Below are positions 47,046-56,037 of a DNA stretch of 64,000 nt, piece by piece (within the stretch, counting starts at the first letter, position 1; each line of letters starts with the position of its first letter). The notes beneath the pieces were generated by a model. The model worked only from the letters and a program-made list of their open reading frames with translations. It was not told where the DNA came from and did no database searches. The DNA comes from Bacillus sp. FJAT-50079. Lineage in GTDB: Bacteria; Bacillota; Bacilli; Bacillales; Bacillaceae_C. Where the stretch lies: the NCBI RefSeq assembly GCF_018343515.1, contig NZ_JAGYPD010000001.1, positions 248,001-312,000 on the forward strand. Reading direction: 5' to 3'. A program made the translations under genes and the position numbers.

Positions 47046-47825
47046 TTGAAAGCTTTTATCGCGACAATTGCAGCTATCGTCTGTGCGATTTTTCTCGTTT
47101 TTAGTTATACATATTGGAAAGATCAAACAACTGTCTCTTCATTTTCTGAAAAAGATTCTACTAGCAATCAATCGCCAAAGGCCGAAACAAGCGCGAAGCA
47201 GATTGACCCATCACTTTTAGAAAAGACGGAAAATTGGCCAGAATCAGCCCGCCAATCATTATCAGCATCGCTCGAAGCTGGGACACCTTATCATATTGCC
47301 ATCGTCGGTTCCCAAGCTTTAGGTGGTGAAGATGGATGGGCAACGAGGTTAAAAAATGAGTTTGAAGAAACATTTAGTAAAGATCTGATTAATGTTTCAA
47401 TATTTGAATTTGCTGATCAAACATCTGACCAGTTTATTATGGATGGAGGCGATCAGTTGGTTGCTGAAAGTTCTCCCGATCTCGTTCTTTTTGAGCCTTT
47501 CACGTTAAATGATAACGGGAATGTTTCCGTCGAGAAGAATCATGAGAACATTATGACCTTTCTTGAAACTGTGAAAGAATCAGTTGTCATTTTACAGCCA
47601 CCACACCCCATTTTTAACGCCCAAATTTATCCGGGACAAGTCAATGATTTACATCTTTTTGCTAATGAGCAAAATCTGCCATACATCGACCATTGGGAAG
47701 TTTGGCCCGATTACATGACTGAAGAGATCAAAGACTATATAGTTGAGCCGAAGCAAAGTGCTCCAAATGAAAAAGGTCATGAGCTATGGTTTACCTATTT
47801 GAAAGACTATTTTATCTATGATTAA
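47046..47825 (+). CDS. SGNH/GDSL-like hydrolase, membrane-anchored
   Basis: 259 residues from a TTG at 47046 after TTAGGAGG. One N-terminal membrane helix (about 4-24), a Ser/Lys-rich linker, then an SGNH-like fold: IAIVGSQALGG (block I, with GSQ in place of GDS), LVLFEPFTLNDNG and a C-terminal PNEKGHELWF with the expected His. Such proteins often edit O-acetyl groups on cell-wall polymers. Divergent from the capsule operon, and probably acts outside the membrane on that polymer (inferred). Confidence 0.7.
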   Translation: MKAFIATIAAIVCAIFLVFSYTYWKDQTTVSSFSEKDSTSNQSPKAETSAKQIDPSLLEKTENWPESARQSLSASLEAGTPYHIAIVGSQALGGEDGWATRLKNEFEETFSKDLINVSIFEFADQTSDQFIMDGGDQLVAESSPDLVLFEPFTLNDNGNVSVEKNHENIMTFLETVKESVVILQPPHPIFNAQIYPGQVNDLHLFANEQNLPYIDHWEVWPDYMTEEIKDYIVEPKQSAPNEKGHELWFTYLKDYFIYD

Positions 47826-47832
47826 GCGTACT

Positions 47833-47865
47833 TATTCAAGCGGCAACATCGTTGCCGCCTGAATA
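47833..47865 (+). terminator. hairpin terminator of the SGNH-like gene
   Basis: agcggcaac / gttgccgcc core stem with a 3-base loop, extended by tattca / tgaata; 8 bases after the stop. The U-tract is weak. Confidence 0.6.
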
Positions 47866-48139
47866 AATGATTGATTCTTTCCTTATATTATAAGGAACAG
47901 TACTATGATCATGAAAATGATCCCCGATCATATGTATCTCCACTTAGTCAGTTTCCTTCTAATAATTAGGTTGAATCTCCAAATCTCTCCTTTATTACAG
48001 AAGTTTAACTTGAATTAGCAAATCCTTTTTATCGAAAACATTGAGTCAGGTACAAGGCGTTTAAACTCCCTCTGATTTGAAATGCAATTCGGTTTTCATC
48101 CCACTACTACTAGATGTGGTCGGCTTTTTCTGTTTCAAG
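47866..48139. other. intergenic stretch
   Basis: No gene or repeat recognised between the SGNH-like and HD-GYP genes. Confidence 0.4.
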
Positions 48140-49030
48140 TTAAGGTTTTAAACTTTCTATGAAACTAAATAATAAATCTCTATCGTACAGATGTTGATCT
48201 CTAAGCATTATTTGTAAAGCTTCTCGAGAAGAAATTGCGTCGCGATATGGGCGTTTTAGTGTTAATGCTGAATATACATCAACAATGTGCAAGATTCTTA
48301 AATCCGTTGATAACTCTTCTTTTGTTAAGCGATCTGGATATCCTGAACCATTTATTCGCTCATGGTGAGATCTGGCGAAATGAGCAATATGTCCTTGATT
48401 AAAAGATTGTAATATCGTTTCCCCTTCGATTGTATGTTGTTTTATCATTTCAAATTCTATATAAGTTAGTTTTGTTTTTTTATCTAAAAGCTCTCGGTAA
48501 ACTTTCAATTTTCCAATATCATGAAATAGATATCCTAATGCGACGGATTCAATGTTCGGTATTTCATGTTTCTTTGCCAGCATTGTTCCTAAAATAAAAG
48601 TATCAAAGGAATGAACAAAAACATCAAGACTCCAATATTTAAGTGCATAAATGATATTTATAAAATTATTTTTTGTGTGCATATTATCGAATATCTTAAT
48701 TAAATATTCGATATCTTCTTCTCGTTTCAAAATCCCCCCATAACGTTGAACATTATTTAGTAGGGATAGAGTTTGCCAAAAAGTAGTCTCTATTTCTCGT
48801 GACGAAAACGGCAATTTTGGCCCTTGTACACTCGTCTTCACGTTATTTTGAATGGAACTCACCTTTTCTGATAAAATATTAATATCGTTAATATCGCGAT
48901 TTTTTAAAAACATAATTAATTGCTCTGATATGGGTGTCCCTTTTGTTGCAACTAATACATCATTAATAATAATATCCTCGCCTAAAATTTCATTGGCTTT
49001 GATATTATTTATATTTTTTATAGCCACCAA
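48140..49030 (-). CDS. HD-GYP domain protein (putative c-di-GMP phosphodiesterase)
   Basis: 296 residues from a GTG at 49030. The N-terminal about 90 residues (AIKNINNIKANEILGEDII; DDV-like region) match the DUF3391/HD-GYP-associated type. The HD domain has GYLFHDIGKLKVYREL, KQHTIEGETIL, RSHHERINGSGYP and VDVYSAL, so the HD and GYP metal/substrate motifs are kept. It may hydrolyse c-di-GMP or a related nucleotide and could connect to capsule control, but no diguanylate cyclase is in the window. Confidence 0.83.
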   Translation of the reverse strand: MVAIKNINNIKANEILGEDIIINDVLVATKGTPISEQLIMFLKNRDINDINILSEKVSSIQNNVKTSVQGPKLPFSSREIETTFWQTLSLLNNVQRYGGILKREEDIEYLIKIFDNMHTKNNFINIIYALKYWSLDVFVHSFDTFILGTMLAKKHEIPNIESVALGYLFHDIGKLKVYRELLDKKTKLTYIEFEMIKQHTIEGETILQSFNQGHIAHFARSHHERINGSGYPDRLTKEELSTDLRILHIVDVYSALTLKRPYRDAISSREALQIMLRDQHLYDRDLLFSFIESLKP

Positions 49031-49199
49031 AAAAACCCCTTTCTAAATTCGCAGTGGAATGATTAATAAGAGGAACGGCAACCGGCTTACTTATTCTTTC
49101 ACTATTCGTCAATCTCTCAGGGGCCGTTCTTCCTGCTCTATCAACAAAACAAACACCGCAATTTGCCGAAAGGTCTTTGCCTTGAATATAAGCAGATGC

Positions 49200-49385
49200 T
49201 CAATGCCCCTTTCTTAAGGACTCAACATTTTGACTTATTGCTAGAAATTCTCTAAATTCATCTTTAGATATATTAGAATCCATTATTTCTTTAAGAAGTT
49301 CTCTCCATTCTCCGGAAGGCTCCCAGTAAAAATCTTCACTGAACAATTCTCTTGGGTGACCATTACTTTTTTTATTGTTAGTCAC
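49200..49385 (-). CDS. SinI-like anti-repressor peptide
   Basis: 61 residues from a GTG at 49385 after GGAGGG. The central EWRELLKEIMDSNISKDEF followed by REFLAIS matches the SinI/SinR dimerisation helix pattern (EWxxL...NIS..E.R.FL). SinI sequesters the biofilm repressor SinR in B. subtilis. No typical SinR gene is adjacent; the XRE regulator at 21331 lacks the matching tail. Its partner must be elsewhere. Short length limits certainty. Confidence 0.6.
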   Translation of the reverse strand: MTNNKKSNGHPRELFSEDFYWEPSGEWRELLKEIMDSNISKDEFREFLAISQNVESLRKGH

Positions 49386-49633
49386 TATTTTCCCTCCTCG
49401 TATTTATATACTTGAAGTTTTTTTTCGGATCCGAGATTTTTGATTACAAGTAAGTAAACCGTTGGAAAGGAGTCATTTCTAGTAGAGGTATAAATTAGTT
49501 TATTGATTGATCCATTTCATACCAATCAAATAATTTAAATTAATAATCACCCTGACCAAAGTTAGTTTACGAATTCGAGGTCACACATTAAAAAGTACTA
49601 ATATGGATAAATATAAGTACATGTAACGTGTTC

Positions 49634-49891
49634 TTAGCCTTTGTTTCTATTATCAATTACTTTTTTTGCCTTCTTTGCAGCTTGCACTCGATTTTTCACA
49701 CCAATCTTTGTGTAAATTTGATGGGTATACCCCTTAACCGTCCCTACGGCTAGAAATAACTGGTCAGCAATTTCTTGATTGCTCAGTCCTTCATAAATCC
49801 CCTTAAGTACTTGGATCTCCCGTGGTGATAGGCATCCAGGATATGATGATTCGTGATGACTTATCTTTAGGTTATTCAGCGGTTTCCCCAT
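49634..49891 (-). CDS. small LuxR/GerE-type HTH regulator
   Basis: 85 residues, essentially only the DNA-binding domain. CLSPREIQVLKGIYEGLSNQ, then EIADQLFLAVGTVKGYTHQI and YTKIGVKNRVQAAKKA, is a complete GerE-type tetrahelical HTH. No receiver or sensor domain, as in GerE of B. subtilis (74 residues). Could be a sporulation- or development-linked regulator; targets unknown. Confidence 0.83.
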   Translation of the reverse strand: MGKPLNNLKISHHESSYPGCLSPREIQVLKGIYEGLSNQEIADQLFLAVGTVKGYTHQIYTKIGVKNRVQAAKKAKKVIDNRNKG

Positions 49892-50271
49892 AACATCAAT
49901 TCCCTCATTATCTTGATTATTTTCTCCTTTTTGTTACAATAACGTTCAAGCCCAGATATTTAGGTAGCTCGTAACAAAAAGTTAATTCAGTAATAGTTGA
50001 TACAGCTTTTAACAATCACACTCTAGTCAACTTGACAATATATACATATCGACTTTTCGCGACATACTATCTCTTTTTTTATTTTTCATTCCATTATTTT
50101 CATAGGCTGTATATCACTTCCCCTTAATCGTAATATTCAAAATTGCGGGAATCAACCCAACCAAAGTTAGTTTATAATCAAAAAGAACCATGCCAAAAGT
50201 CTAGTATAAGCGAGAAAAATAAAATATTTATTGATTTATTTCTTTCATTTAAAATTAAGAATAAAGATCTC
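49892..50271. other. intergenic stretch
   Basis: AT-rich. The phrase accaaagttagttta occurs at about 49556 and again at about 50160, a short direct repeat of unknown meaning. No gene seen. Confidence 0.3.
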
Positions 50272-50323
50272 TAAAACAAAAAAACCAAGAAGAAGTCTCG
50301 CTTAAAAGACTTCTTCTTGGTTT
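50272..50323 (-). terminator. terminator of the NUMOD3-like gene
   Basis: Perfect 17-bp stem (50282-50298 with 50307-50323), loop of 8, followed on the minus strand by ttttgttttag; 26 bases beyond the stop. Confidence 0.85.
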
Positions 50324-50348
50324 CTAAACCGCAACAATTATTTTTTCG

Positions 50349-50699
50349 TCATTTCCAATACTTATACGTAACAATCGTATGAATCGTATGCCTGCTTACT
50401 CCATATTCGGCCGCTAGTTGTCGGATCGATGTTGCTTGCTCGTTGCTATAACGATCACGAATCTCTTTCACGTCCGCTCCCGTTAAGTGGGAACGACTTC
50501 TTCCAGTTTTATCTACAAGCTGATGTTCCTTTTTCCTAAATTCCTTTACATTTCCTAGCATCGTCCGTTTAATCTTTGCTCTCGTATAATCCGGTCGCTT
50601 CTTACCTAATTTCGCTTCTGATAATTTACGTTTATGTTCTTCTGTTAACCTTCTTCCTTTCAGCCCATGCGTTTTTTCTTCTTCGATATTTTCGAACAT
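50349..50699 (-). CDS. small DNA-binding protein with NUMOD3-like and HTH motifs
   Basis: 116 residues, very basic. RRLTEEHKRKLSEAKLGKKR resembles the NUMOD3 DNA-binding motif found beside GIY-YIG and HNH homing endonucleases; the C-terminal SIRQLAAEYGVSRHTIHTIV is an HTH. No nuclease domain is present, so it is either a stand-alone DNA-binding protein or what is left of a homing endonuclease. It has its own terminator and a modest ribosome binding site (AAGGATG), so it is probably expressed. Confidence 0.6.
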   Translation of the reverse strand: MFENIEEEKTHGLKGRRLTEEHKRKLSEAKLGKKRPDYTRAKIKRTMLGNVKEFRKKEHQLVDKTGRSRSHLTGADVKEIRDRYSNEQATSIRQLAAEYGVSRHTIHTIVTYKYWK

Positions 50700-50744
50700 T
50701 AAAAATCAACATCCTTATTTAACTCATGTTAAAACAACCTAAGT

Positions 50745-51110
50745 GTTTTTCTTCTCTTTATTCTTTTCGGGAACTTCGCTTTGAATACTTTTATCAGAGA
50801 CAATCAATTCTGAATTTCCTAGAGGGGATACACGTAATCCGCTCCGAACTTCTTATTTAACAAATCAAATGCTCGCTAACCTCTCTTGCCTTACAGCACC
50901 CCATTCCTTAATTAGGGGATTTAATAATACAATATACCTAGAACGCTTTCAACAACCGTACCTTTAGATCTATAAAATTGTCTATTTTAGCCAACCATTC
51001 CGATTGAAATACCTACAAAAAGTTCATTTAGAGCTTTTGCTCCAGAAACACAAGAAGTTTATTTTACGTACTTTTCCCGACAGCCTTAGCTCCTTTTTAC
51101 CATCATGTTT
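50745..51110 (-). pseudogene. possible decayed coding remnant, unidentified
   Basis: Minus-strand pieces in different frames look protein-like: KEWGAVRQERLASI, then after a shift FDLLNKKFGADYVYPL, then a stop and GNSELIVSDKSIQSEVPEK; further upstream ALNELFVGISIGMVG. Stops and frameshifts interrupt them and no start signal is visible. I do not recognise the family. The evidence is only the look of the peptides. Confidence 0.35.
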
Positions 51111-51432
51111 ATTAATGTAAAAGTCTATTTACCAGGTCTTAATTACCACCATTTTATTTTTTCCACAAATTTATTTAAACATACTGTACTATACATTTTC
51201 TTTACTGAATATTAACGAAAGTTAACTTTTCGTTCGACAGATTCTCCAAATGTTGTCCGAATTTTGTCGAGTGCATTCGTTTTTCAACTGTATTAAGGGA
51301 AAATAGGGAGATTATGGAGAAAACAGTATTAATAATAGATCTAGCTCTTAAAGCTAGGCATGCAAGGCGAGCCAACGTTGACCGATCGTAAGGCGACCTG
51401 GTCATATTAAATACTTTCTCTGATGATAAAAG
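51111..51432. other. intergenic stretch with Spo0A-box-like sequences
   Basis: ttttgtcgag (plus, about 51264-51273) and tgtcgaac (minus, about 51230-51237) resemble the 0A box TGTCGAA. A 67-codon minus frame at 51202-51405 has no good ribosome binding site and is not called. Confidence 0.3.
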
Positions 51433-51478
51433 AAAACGCCGAAGTTCATCTTCGAAAGATGAATTTCAGCGTTTTTTT
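51433..51478 (-). terminator. hairpin terminator, bidirectional
   Basis: 18-bp stem with two imperfect pairs around ttcgaaag; T7 on the plus side and ttttctttta on the minus side. Ends the NlpC/P60 gene at 51546. Confidence 0.7.
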
Positions 51479-51545
51479 GCTCTCTCTTCAAATATTTAGT
51501 CTGAAGTAATGATTGTGGCTCTAGATGCTAGTTTATTTCACCATT

Positions 51546-53153
51546 TTATTGGGCTGGCAGACCTTCCACTCTCTTAGCTCCTATATACGCATTGCTCCAA
51601 TAGGAATTTGTTCTAATATTTGTCACTCTTACTCCATCTGATAGCGTTACATGAACAACTTGATCATTCCCAATATATATTGCTGAGTTTATCGTTGATA
51701 ATTTGAAAAATACTAGATCTCCAGGCTGAATATCATTTCTAGCTACATTCTCTCCAATTTGCCATTGCTGTTCTCCATATCTCGGAATATCAACATTAGC
51801 CGCCTCTTTAAATACATATTGAACAAAACCAGATACATCAAATCCTTCTTCTGGAGTCGTTCCACCTTTAACATACGGGATTTCTCCTATAAATTTGGTC
51901 GCTTCAGCAACAATTGGGTTTTCTTTTGGCAATGTTAATCCTGTAAACCTTCGGATGCCAGTAAATTTCTCCTCCCAATATTCACTATTTATATAAGAAA
52001 TAGTAACTTGGTCACCTCTTGTAGCATGGATAAACTGGTTGTCACCAATGTAGATTCCATTATGGGAGATTCCTTCTCTATAAGTGTCGCTGAAAAAGAT
52101 CACATCACCAGGTTGAATATTTTCCTTACTCACTATTTCTCCCACTTGCCATTGTTGATCAGTAGACCTTGGTAAATAAATTTTTAGCGAGTGTAAATAT
52201 ACATAACGGACGAAGGCTGAACAATCAAATCCTTCTTCCGGATTCTCACCGCCAAATAAATAAGGTGTCCCTATATATTTTAGTGCTTCTTTTATAATTG
52301 GATGATTGGCGTCAATAATAGGAGAACCATTGATACGTTTTGCTCCCACGAATTTATTACTCCAGTACGCACTTCCTTCAAAACTAGTAATGCTCACACC
52401 TTGCGAGACTGTTGCATGGATAAGTTGGTCATTTCCTTTATAGATCGCTACATGGGTTATGTCTGCGTCACTTCCGAAAAAGATCAAATCGCCTGGCTGC
52501 AAGGAATCCCTCGATACCTCTTCCCCCATAACATATTGGCTCCTTGCTGTTCGCGGAAGCATAAAATCTAACGTTTGGTTGATTACATATTGGACAAACC
52601 CTGAGCTATCAAATCCTTCTGGGGTCACTCCTCCGTATAAATATGGGGAGCCTTCATATTTTAACGCTTCTTTTACGATGATATTATCTATCTCATTTGA
52701 TATTCGTTTAGCACCAACATATCTCGAACTCCAATAAGTACTTTTTTCTAAACTAGTAATACTGACTCCTTGGGAAACGGTAGCATGTATAAGCTCGTCA
52801 TTTCCATTATAAATTGATACATGGGATACATCGTCAGCGCCGTTACCGAAAAAGACCAAATCCCCCGGCTCTAACGAGTCTCTATCCACGGAAGTTCCTA
52901 TTTCTACTTCATATTGCTTCTTTACCGTCCTTGGCATTGTAATATTATATGATTGCTTTAATACATATTGGACAAACCCAGAACTATCAAATCCTTTTGG
53001 ATCTTCTCCCCCGTATACATACGGAACACCTACATATTTATTCGCTTCTATTAATATAGGATGCTCCACTGAGTTTGCCTTTACTTCCTTTTCCCCATTA
53101 AATATTCCTAATATAACAATGATTGTTAGGAAAAGAAAACATGTCTTTTTCAT
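51546..53153 (-). CDS. secreted protein with four NlpC/P60 domains, one with an intact active site
   Basis: 535 residues; signal peptide about 1-26. Four tandem NlpC/P60 domains lie at about 30-150, 157-274, 284-403 and 412-528. The catalytic Cys position is Ser57, Ser183, Cys311 and Val440. Domain 3 alone has the full set Cys311, His364 and His376; domain 4 also lacks the first His (Ser490). PgdS of B. subtilis, which cuts poly-gamma-glutamate, is a multi-NlpC/P60 protein, and this gene adjoins a PGA hydrolase and PGA synthetase operon. PGA or peptidoglycan cleavage by domain 3, with domains 1, 2 and 4 binding, is inferred. Start follows AAAGGAG. Confidence 0.88.
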   Translation of the reverse strand: MKKTCFLFLTIIVILGIFNGEKEVKANSVEHPILIEANKYVGVPYVYGGEDPKGFDSSGFVQYVLKQSYNITMPRTVKKQYEVEIGTSVDRDSLEPGDLVFFGNGADDVSHVSIYNGNDELIHATVSQGVSITSLEKSTYWSSRYVGAKRISNEIDNIIVKEALKYEGSPYLYGGVTPEGFDSSGFVQYVINQTLDFMLPRTARSQYVMGEEVSRDSLQPGDLIFFGSDADITHVAIYKGNDQLIHATVSQGVSITSFEGSAYWSNKFVGAKRINGSPIIDANHPIIKEALKYIGTPYLFGGENPEEGFDCSAFVRYVYLHSLKIYLPRSTDQQWQVGEIVSKENIQPGDVIFFSDTYREGISHNGIYIGDNQFIHATRGDQVTISYINSEYWEEKFTGIRRFTGLTLPKENPIVAEATKFIGEIPYVKGGTTPEEGFDVSGFVQYVFKEAANVDIPRYGEQQWQIGENVARNDIQPGDLVFFKLSTINSAIYIGNDQVVHVTLSDGVRVTNIRTNSYWSNAYIGAKRVEGLPAQ

Positions 53154-53192
53154 TTATGTCCCACTCCTTTCTCTATGAATCTCTTATCTTTG

Positions 53193-53807
53193 TTAGTCGG
53201 ATGGTAAACAACTTAGAATTGCCTTTACATAACGTCTAAAGATCTCATTTTGGGTTGATTTTCTTCGAGTTGCTGTATTTATTCCGAACATGAGAGATCG
53301 CTGCAAAGTACTTATTTCTAGTTGCAAACCTTTTCCGCTTATCCCTTTGTTTGTCACGTTATTTGGATGCAAACCATTCAACGGTTCACCAGGTGGTACA
53401 ATCTCAGCGCTAAAATTAGCTTCAATTAACGCTTTTAAACACCCCTCTTTTCGTTCATCATCTAATCCTCCGATTTTAGTATTTGCTTTATTCGAATCAC
53501 TGTAACCATGATAAGAAACGACATAATCATGCAACGGTAATATTTTTAATAAATTCGGCTCATCAAAGCGGGTTGAAGTAATATGTAGTACATGATTCCC
53601 CGATAATTTGTGTCCTTCAAAAACATAGTATGAGAAGTTTTCACCAGCACTACCAATTGTTAACTCTGAACAGCCTGGTTCAATCCCTCCACCATGAGGA
53701 GTAAAAAATAATATATTTGACGTTCTTACTTTATAGGATAGTAAATAATCTGATTCATTGTTTTCAACAGCACTAAGCTCCTTAAAATTTTTATACGTAT
53801 CAGACAT
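53193..53807 (-). CDS. poly-gamma-glutamate hydrolase, PghP/YmaC family
   Basis: 204 residues with FFTPHGGGIEPGCSELT near the N-terminus, YVVSYHGYSDSN in the middle and GLQLEISTLQRSLMFG near the C-terminus; His and Glu of these segments should bind zinc. The family (Gamma_PGA_hydro) includes phage PghP and B. subtilis YmaC/YjqB/YndL. No signal peptide is visible, as in phage members, so how it reaches PGA is unclear. Between the NlpC/P60 gene and the PGA synthetase operon. Start follows AGGAGGG. Confidence 0.85.
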   Translation of the reverse strand: MSDTYKNFKELSAVENNESDYLLSYKVRTSNILFFTPHGGGIEPGCSELTIGSAGENFSYYVFEGHKLSGNHVLHITSTRFDEPNLLKILPLHDYVVSYHGYSDSNKANTKIGGLDDERKEGCLKALIEANFSAEIVPPGEPLNGLHPNNVTNKGISGKGLQLEISTLQRSLMFGINTATRRKSTQNEIFRRYVKAILSCLPSD

Positions 53808-53896
53808 GATTCGCCCTCCTATAATTACCCATTCCCTATAAAAATCTAGTTTATTTTAACAAAAAGTTTACTTTTTGATTACAGTTTCGTTACATT

Positions 53897-53941
53897 ATAT
53901 AAAAAAAACGTATCTACGCCCATAGGCTATTAGATACGTTT
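53897..53941 (-). terminator. terminator of the PGA synthesis operon
   Basis: Perfect 11-bp stem (aaacgtatcta / tagatacgttt), followed on the minus strand by a run of T; 8 bases beyond the stop at 53949. Confidence 0.85.
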
Positions 53942-53948
53942 CATGTTT

Positions 53949-54377
53949 CTATCGAATATTTAGTTGTTCTATTAATCCTTCCATAGTTTGAATTCCTACC
54001 ATACCGTCCACTTCTTGCCCAATGCGCAATTGGAAGTCTTTTACCGCCTGCTCCGTTTGCTCATCAAATATTCCATCTTCCTCTATACCTAGTGTCCGTT
54101 GAATAATTTTAACGTACTCACCACTTGCTCCCTTTGCTACCGCTCCCGTCTGACTGACTGCCTGTACTAATGGAGTAATATCCTGCTCGCTCACCGTCTG
54201 TTTTTCCTCTACGTCTTCCCCTAATACTTCTGCTTGTTTCATCATATTTTGATATTCTTCAATGCTCTTCTCTTCCGCAAAAGTTAAAATCTCTACATGT
54301 TTAAGATTAGACATGATAAAAAAGAAGCCAGCAATAATAACGAATGGCGATATAATTTTAATAAAATTTCTTATCAT
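53949..54377 (-). CDS. membrane-anchored peptidoglycan-binding protein
   Basis: 142 residues. N-terminal membrane helix (about 7-24), then a charged linker and a C-terminal PG_binding_1 domain (about 82-140; VKIIQRTLGIEEDGIFDEQT, then VKDFQLRIGQEVDGMVGIQT). Last gene of the leftward PGA operon, 25 bases after the CapD-like gene. May hold the PGA machinery or its product near the wall. Confidence 0.8.
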   Translation of the reverse strand: MIRNFIKIISPFVIIAGFFFIMSNLKHVEILTFAEEKSIEEYQNMMKQAEVLGEDVEEKQTVSEQDITPLVQAVSQTGAVAKGASGEYVKIIQRTLGIEEDGIFDEQTEQAVKDFQLRIGQEVDGMVGIQTMEGLIEQLNIR

Positions 54378-54402
54378 TTCAATGTTACTCTCCTCTTATA
54401 TA

Positions 54403-56037
54403 TTATTTAACCTTCCATGTTCCTTCCCTTCGAGAATCTGTTCCCCCGTAGATTACATTTTCCTTTTTGTCGATAACAAGCGCTTGAATTCCCCCATAAT
54501 ATATTGGATAACTATTCATGCCCATTTTATATCCCATTTTTTTCAATTCATTTTGAACGCCCTTTGGATATCGAATTTCCGTTTGAATATGATTATCCTC
54601 TACATAAAATCTAGGGGCATCAATGGCTTCCTGCAATGGTTCATCAAAGAGAAGATGACGCACGAGAACTTCAGTCAACATCATCGGGATTCTTCTGCCA
54701 CCCGGTGTCCCGACTCCGATAATTTGCTCATCATTCCGTAGGATTGTAGGGGTGGTAAAAGTTCTTGACCGTTTCCCTGGTTCGTATTTATTAGGGGAAC
54801 CGCTTGTCTCATTAAAATTTTCAAGATTATTATTAAGGAAGAATCCTCCTACATTTTTTCCTGTTCCAAAAAAGTTACTTAATGTGTTTGTAACTGAAAC
54901 GACAGTCCCCTCTTTATCAGTTACGACAAAGTGAGTCGTACTTGTATGTTCTTCATTATGATCATCCATCTCGTAATGATTGGACAATTCATCTAAAGAT
55001 ATATCTTTAGAAAGGCCTTCTGAATATTCCTTTTTCGTTAACTTTTTTATTGGTATTTTGACAAATTCAGGATCACCTATATGCTGTATTCGATCCTTAT
55101 ACGCACGTTTAGATATCTCCCCAGTTAAATGTATATAATCAGAAGTGTTTCCCTTGGTCCCTTTGACACTTAACATCTCAGCCATTTGCAAAGATTGAAT
55201 CAAAGTGATTCCAGAAAATGGAGGTGGGGCAGAGATCACTTCAAATCCGGAAAATTCACCATAAACCGGCTCTTTTTCAAATACCGAATAATTTTTTAGG
55301 TCTGATACAGTAATTCCCGAAACTTCATGGGCGAGAGCTTCTGCGATCTCACCGCGATAAAAGACGTCCGAACCTTTTGCTTTAATTAGCTTTAACGTCT
55401 CTGCTAGCTCAGGCTGTTTTAGCCATTCGTCTGGCTGGATTGGGCTTCCTTCTGGAAAGAATTGGGGAAGTTTATTAACCGACAGCCGGCTTTGTGCACC
55501 TGCTAATCGATCTGTTAATGATTTTTGGATCCGAAATCCCTTTTCTGCTAATTCAATCGAAGGATCAATAAGCTCAGCCAAGTTCTTTACCCCATATTTT
55601 TCATGGGCGAATTCCATTCCCTTCACAAACCCAGGAATGCCAATCGCACCTTTCTTACGTGAGCTAGAAGTTGGACTCATTTCCCGATAATCGATAAAGG
55701 TTGGGCTTTTATCCTTATCACCGGGGAGGATAAGCATCCCTCCACCACCGCCCAACCCCGATCCATATGGCTCAACAACTCCGAGCACGTAAGAAATAGC
55801 AATCGCCGCATCTACCGCATTACCATTATGAGCAAGAATGTCCATCCCTATTTTTACAGCTAAAGAGTTTGAGGCACTTACCCCATAACCTTCGTTGCCA
55901 CCTTTACTTGATTCAAATACATTTAACTTCTTATAAATCGGGCTATTTTCTTGAGTATCAAATGGTTGTACAAAATAATAGCCAATCGCGAGTGTCACAA
56001 TAAGAGCCAGAAACATGTAAATCCAGTTTCGTTTCAT
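54403..56037 (-). CDS. gamma-glutamyltransferase, CapD-like PGA transpeptidase
   Basis: 544 residues. N-terminal membrane segment (about 7-24), GGT large subunit, then the autoprocessing site: Thr367 in TSTTHFVVTD is the expected new N-terminal nucleophile. GSGLGGGGGM (91-101) and GTPGGRR (substrate loops) are kept. Bacillus anthracis CapD (about 528 residues) uses this fold to cut PGA and join it to peptidoglycan. It overlaps the pgsA stop by 4 bases (ATGA), so it is translationally coupled to PGA synthesis. A simple glutathione-type GGT is less likely in this context. Confidence 0.87.
   Translation of the reverse strand: MKRNWIYMFLALIVTLAIGYYFVQPFDTQENSPIYKKLNVFESSKGGNEGYGVSASNSLAVKIGMDILAHNGNAVDAAIAISYVLGVVEPYGSGLGGGGGMLILPGDKDKSPTFIDYREMSPTSSSRKKGAIGIPGFVKGMEFAHEKYGVKNLAELIDPSIELAEKGFRIQKSLTDRLAGAQSRLSVNKLPQFFPEGSPIQPDEWLKQPELAETLKLIKAKGSDVFYRGEIAEALAHEVSGITVSDLKNYSVFEKEPVYGEFSGFEVISAPPPFSGITLIQSLQMAEMLSVKGTKGNTSDYIHLTGEISKRAYKDRIQHIGDPEFVKIPIKKLTKKEYSEGLSKDISLDELSNHYEMDDHNEEHTSTTHFVVTDKEGTVVSVTNTLSNFFGTGKNVGGFFLNNNLENFNETSGSPNKYEPGKRSRTFTTPTILRNDEQIIGVGTPGGRRIPMMLTEVLVRHLLFDEPLQEAIDAPRFYVEDNHIQTEIRYPKGVQNELKKMGYKMGMNSYPIYYGGIQALVIDKKENVIYGGTDSRREGTWKVK

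Noticed and set aside
51202-51405. 67-codon minus-strand frame
   Set aside because: No clear ribosome binding site or recognisable motif, and it overlaps 0A-box-like sequence; not supported as a gene.
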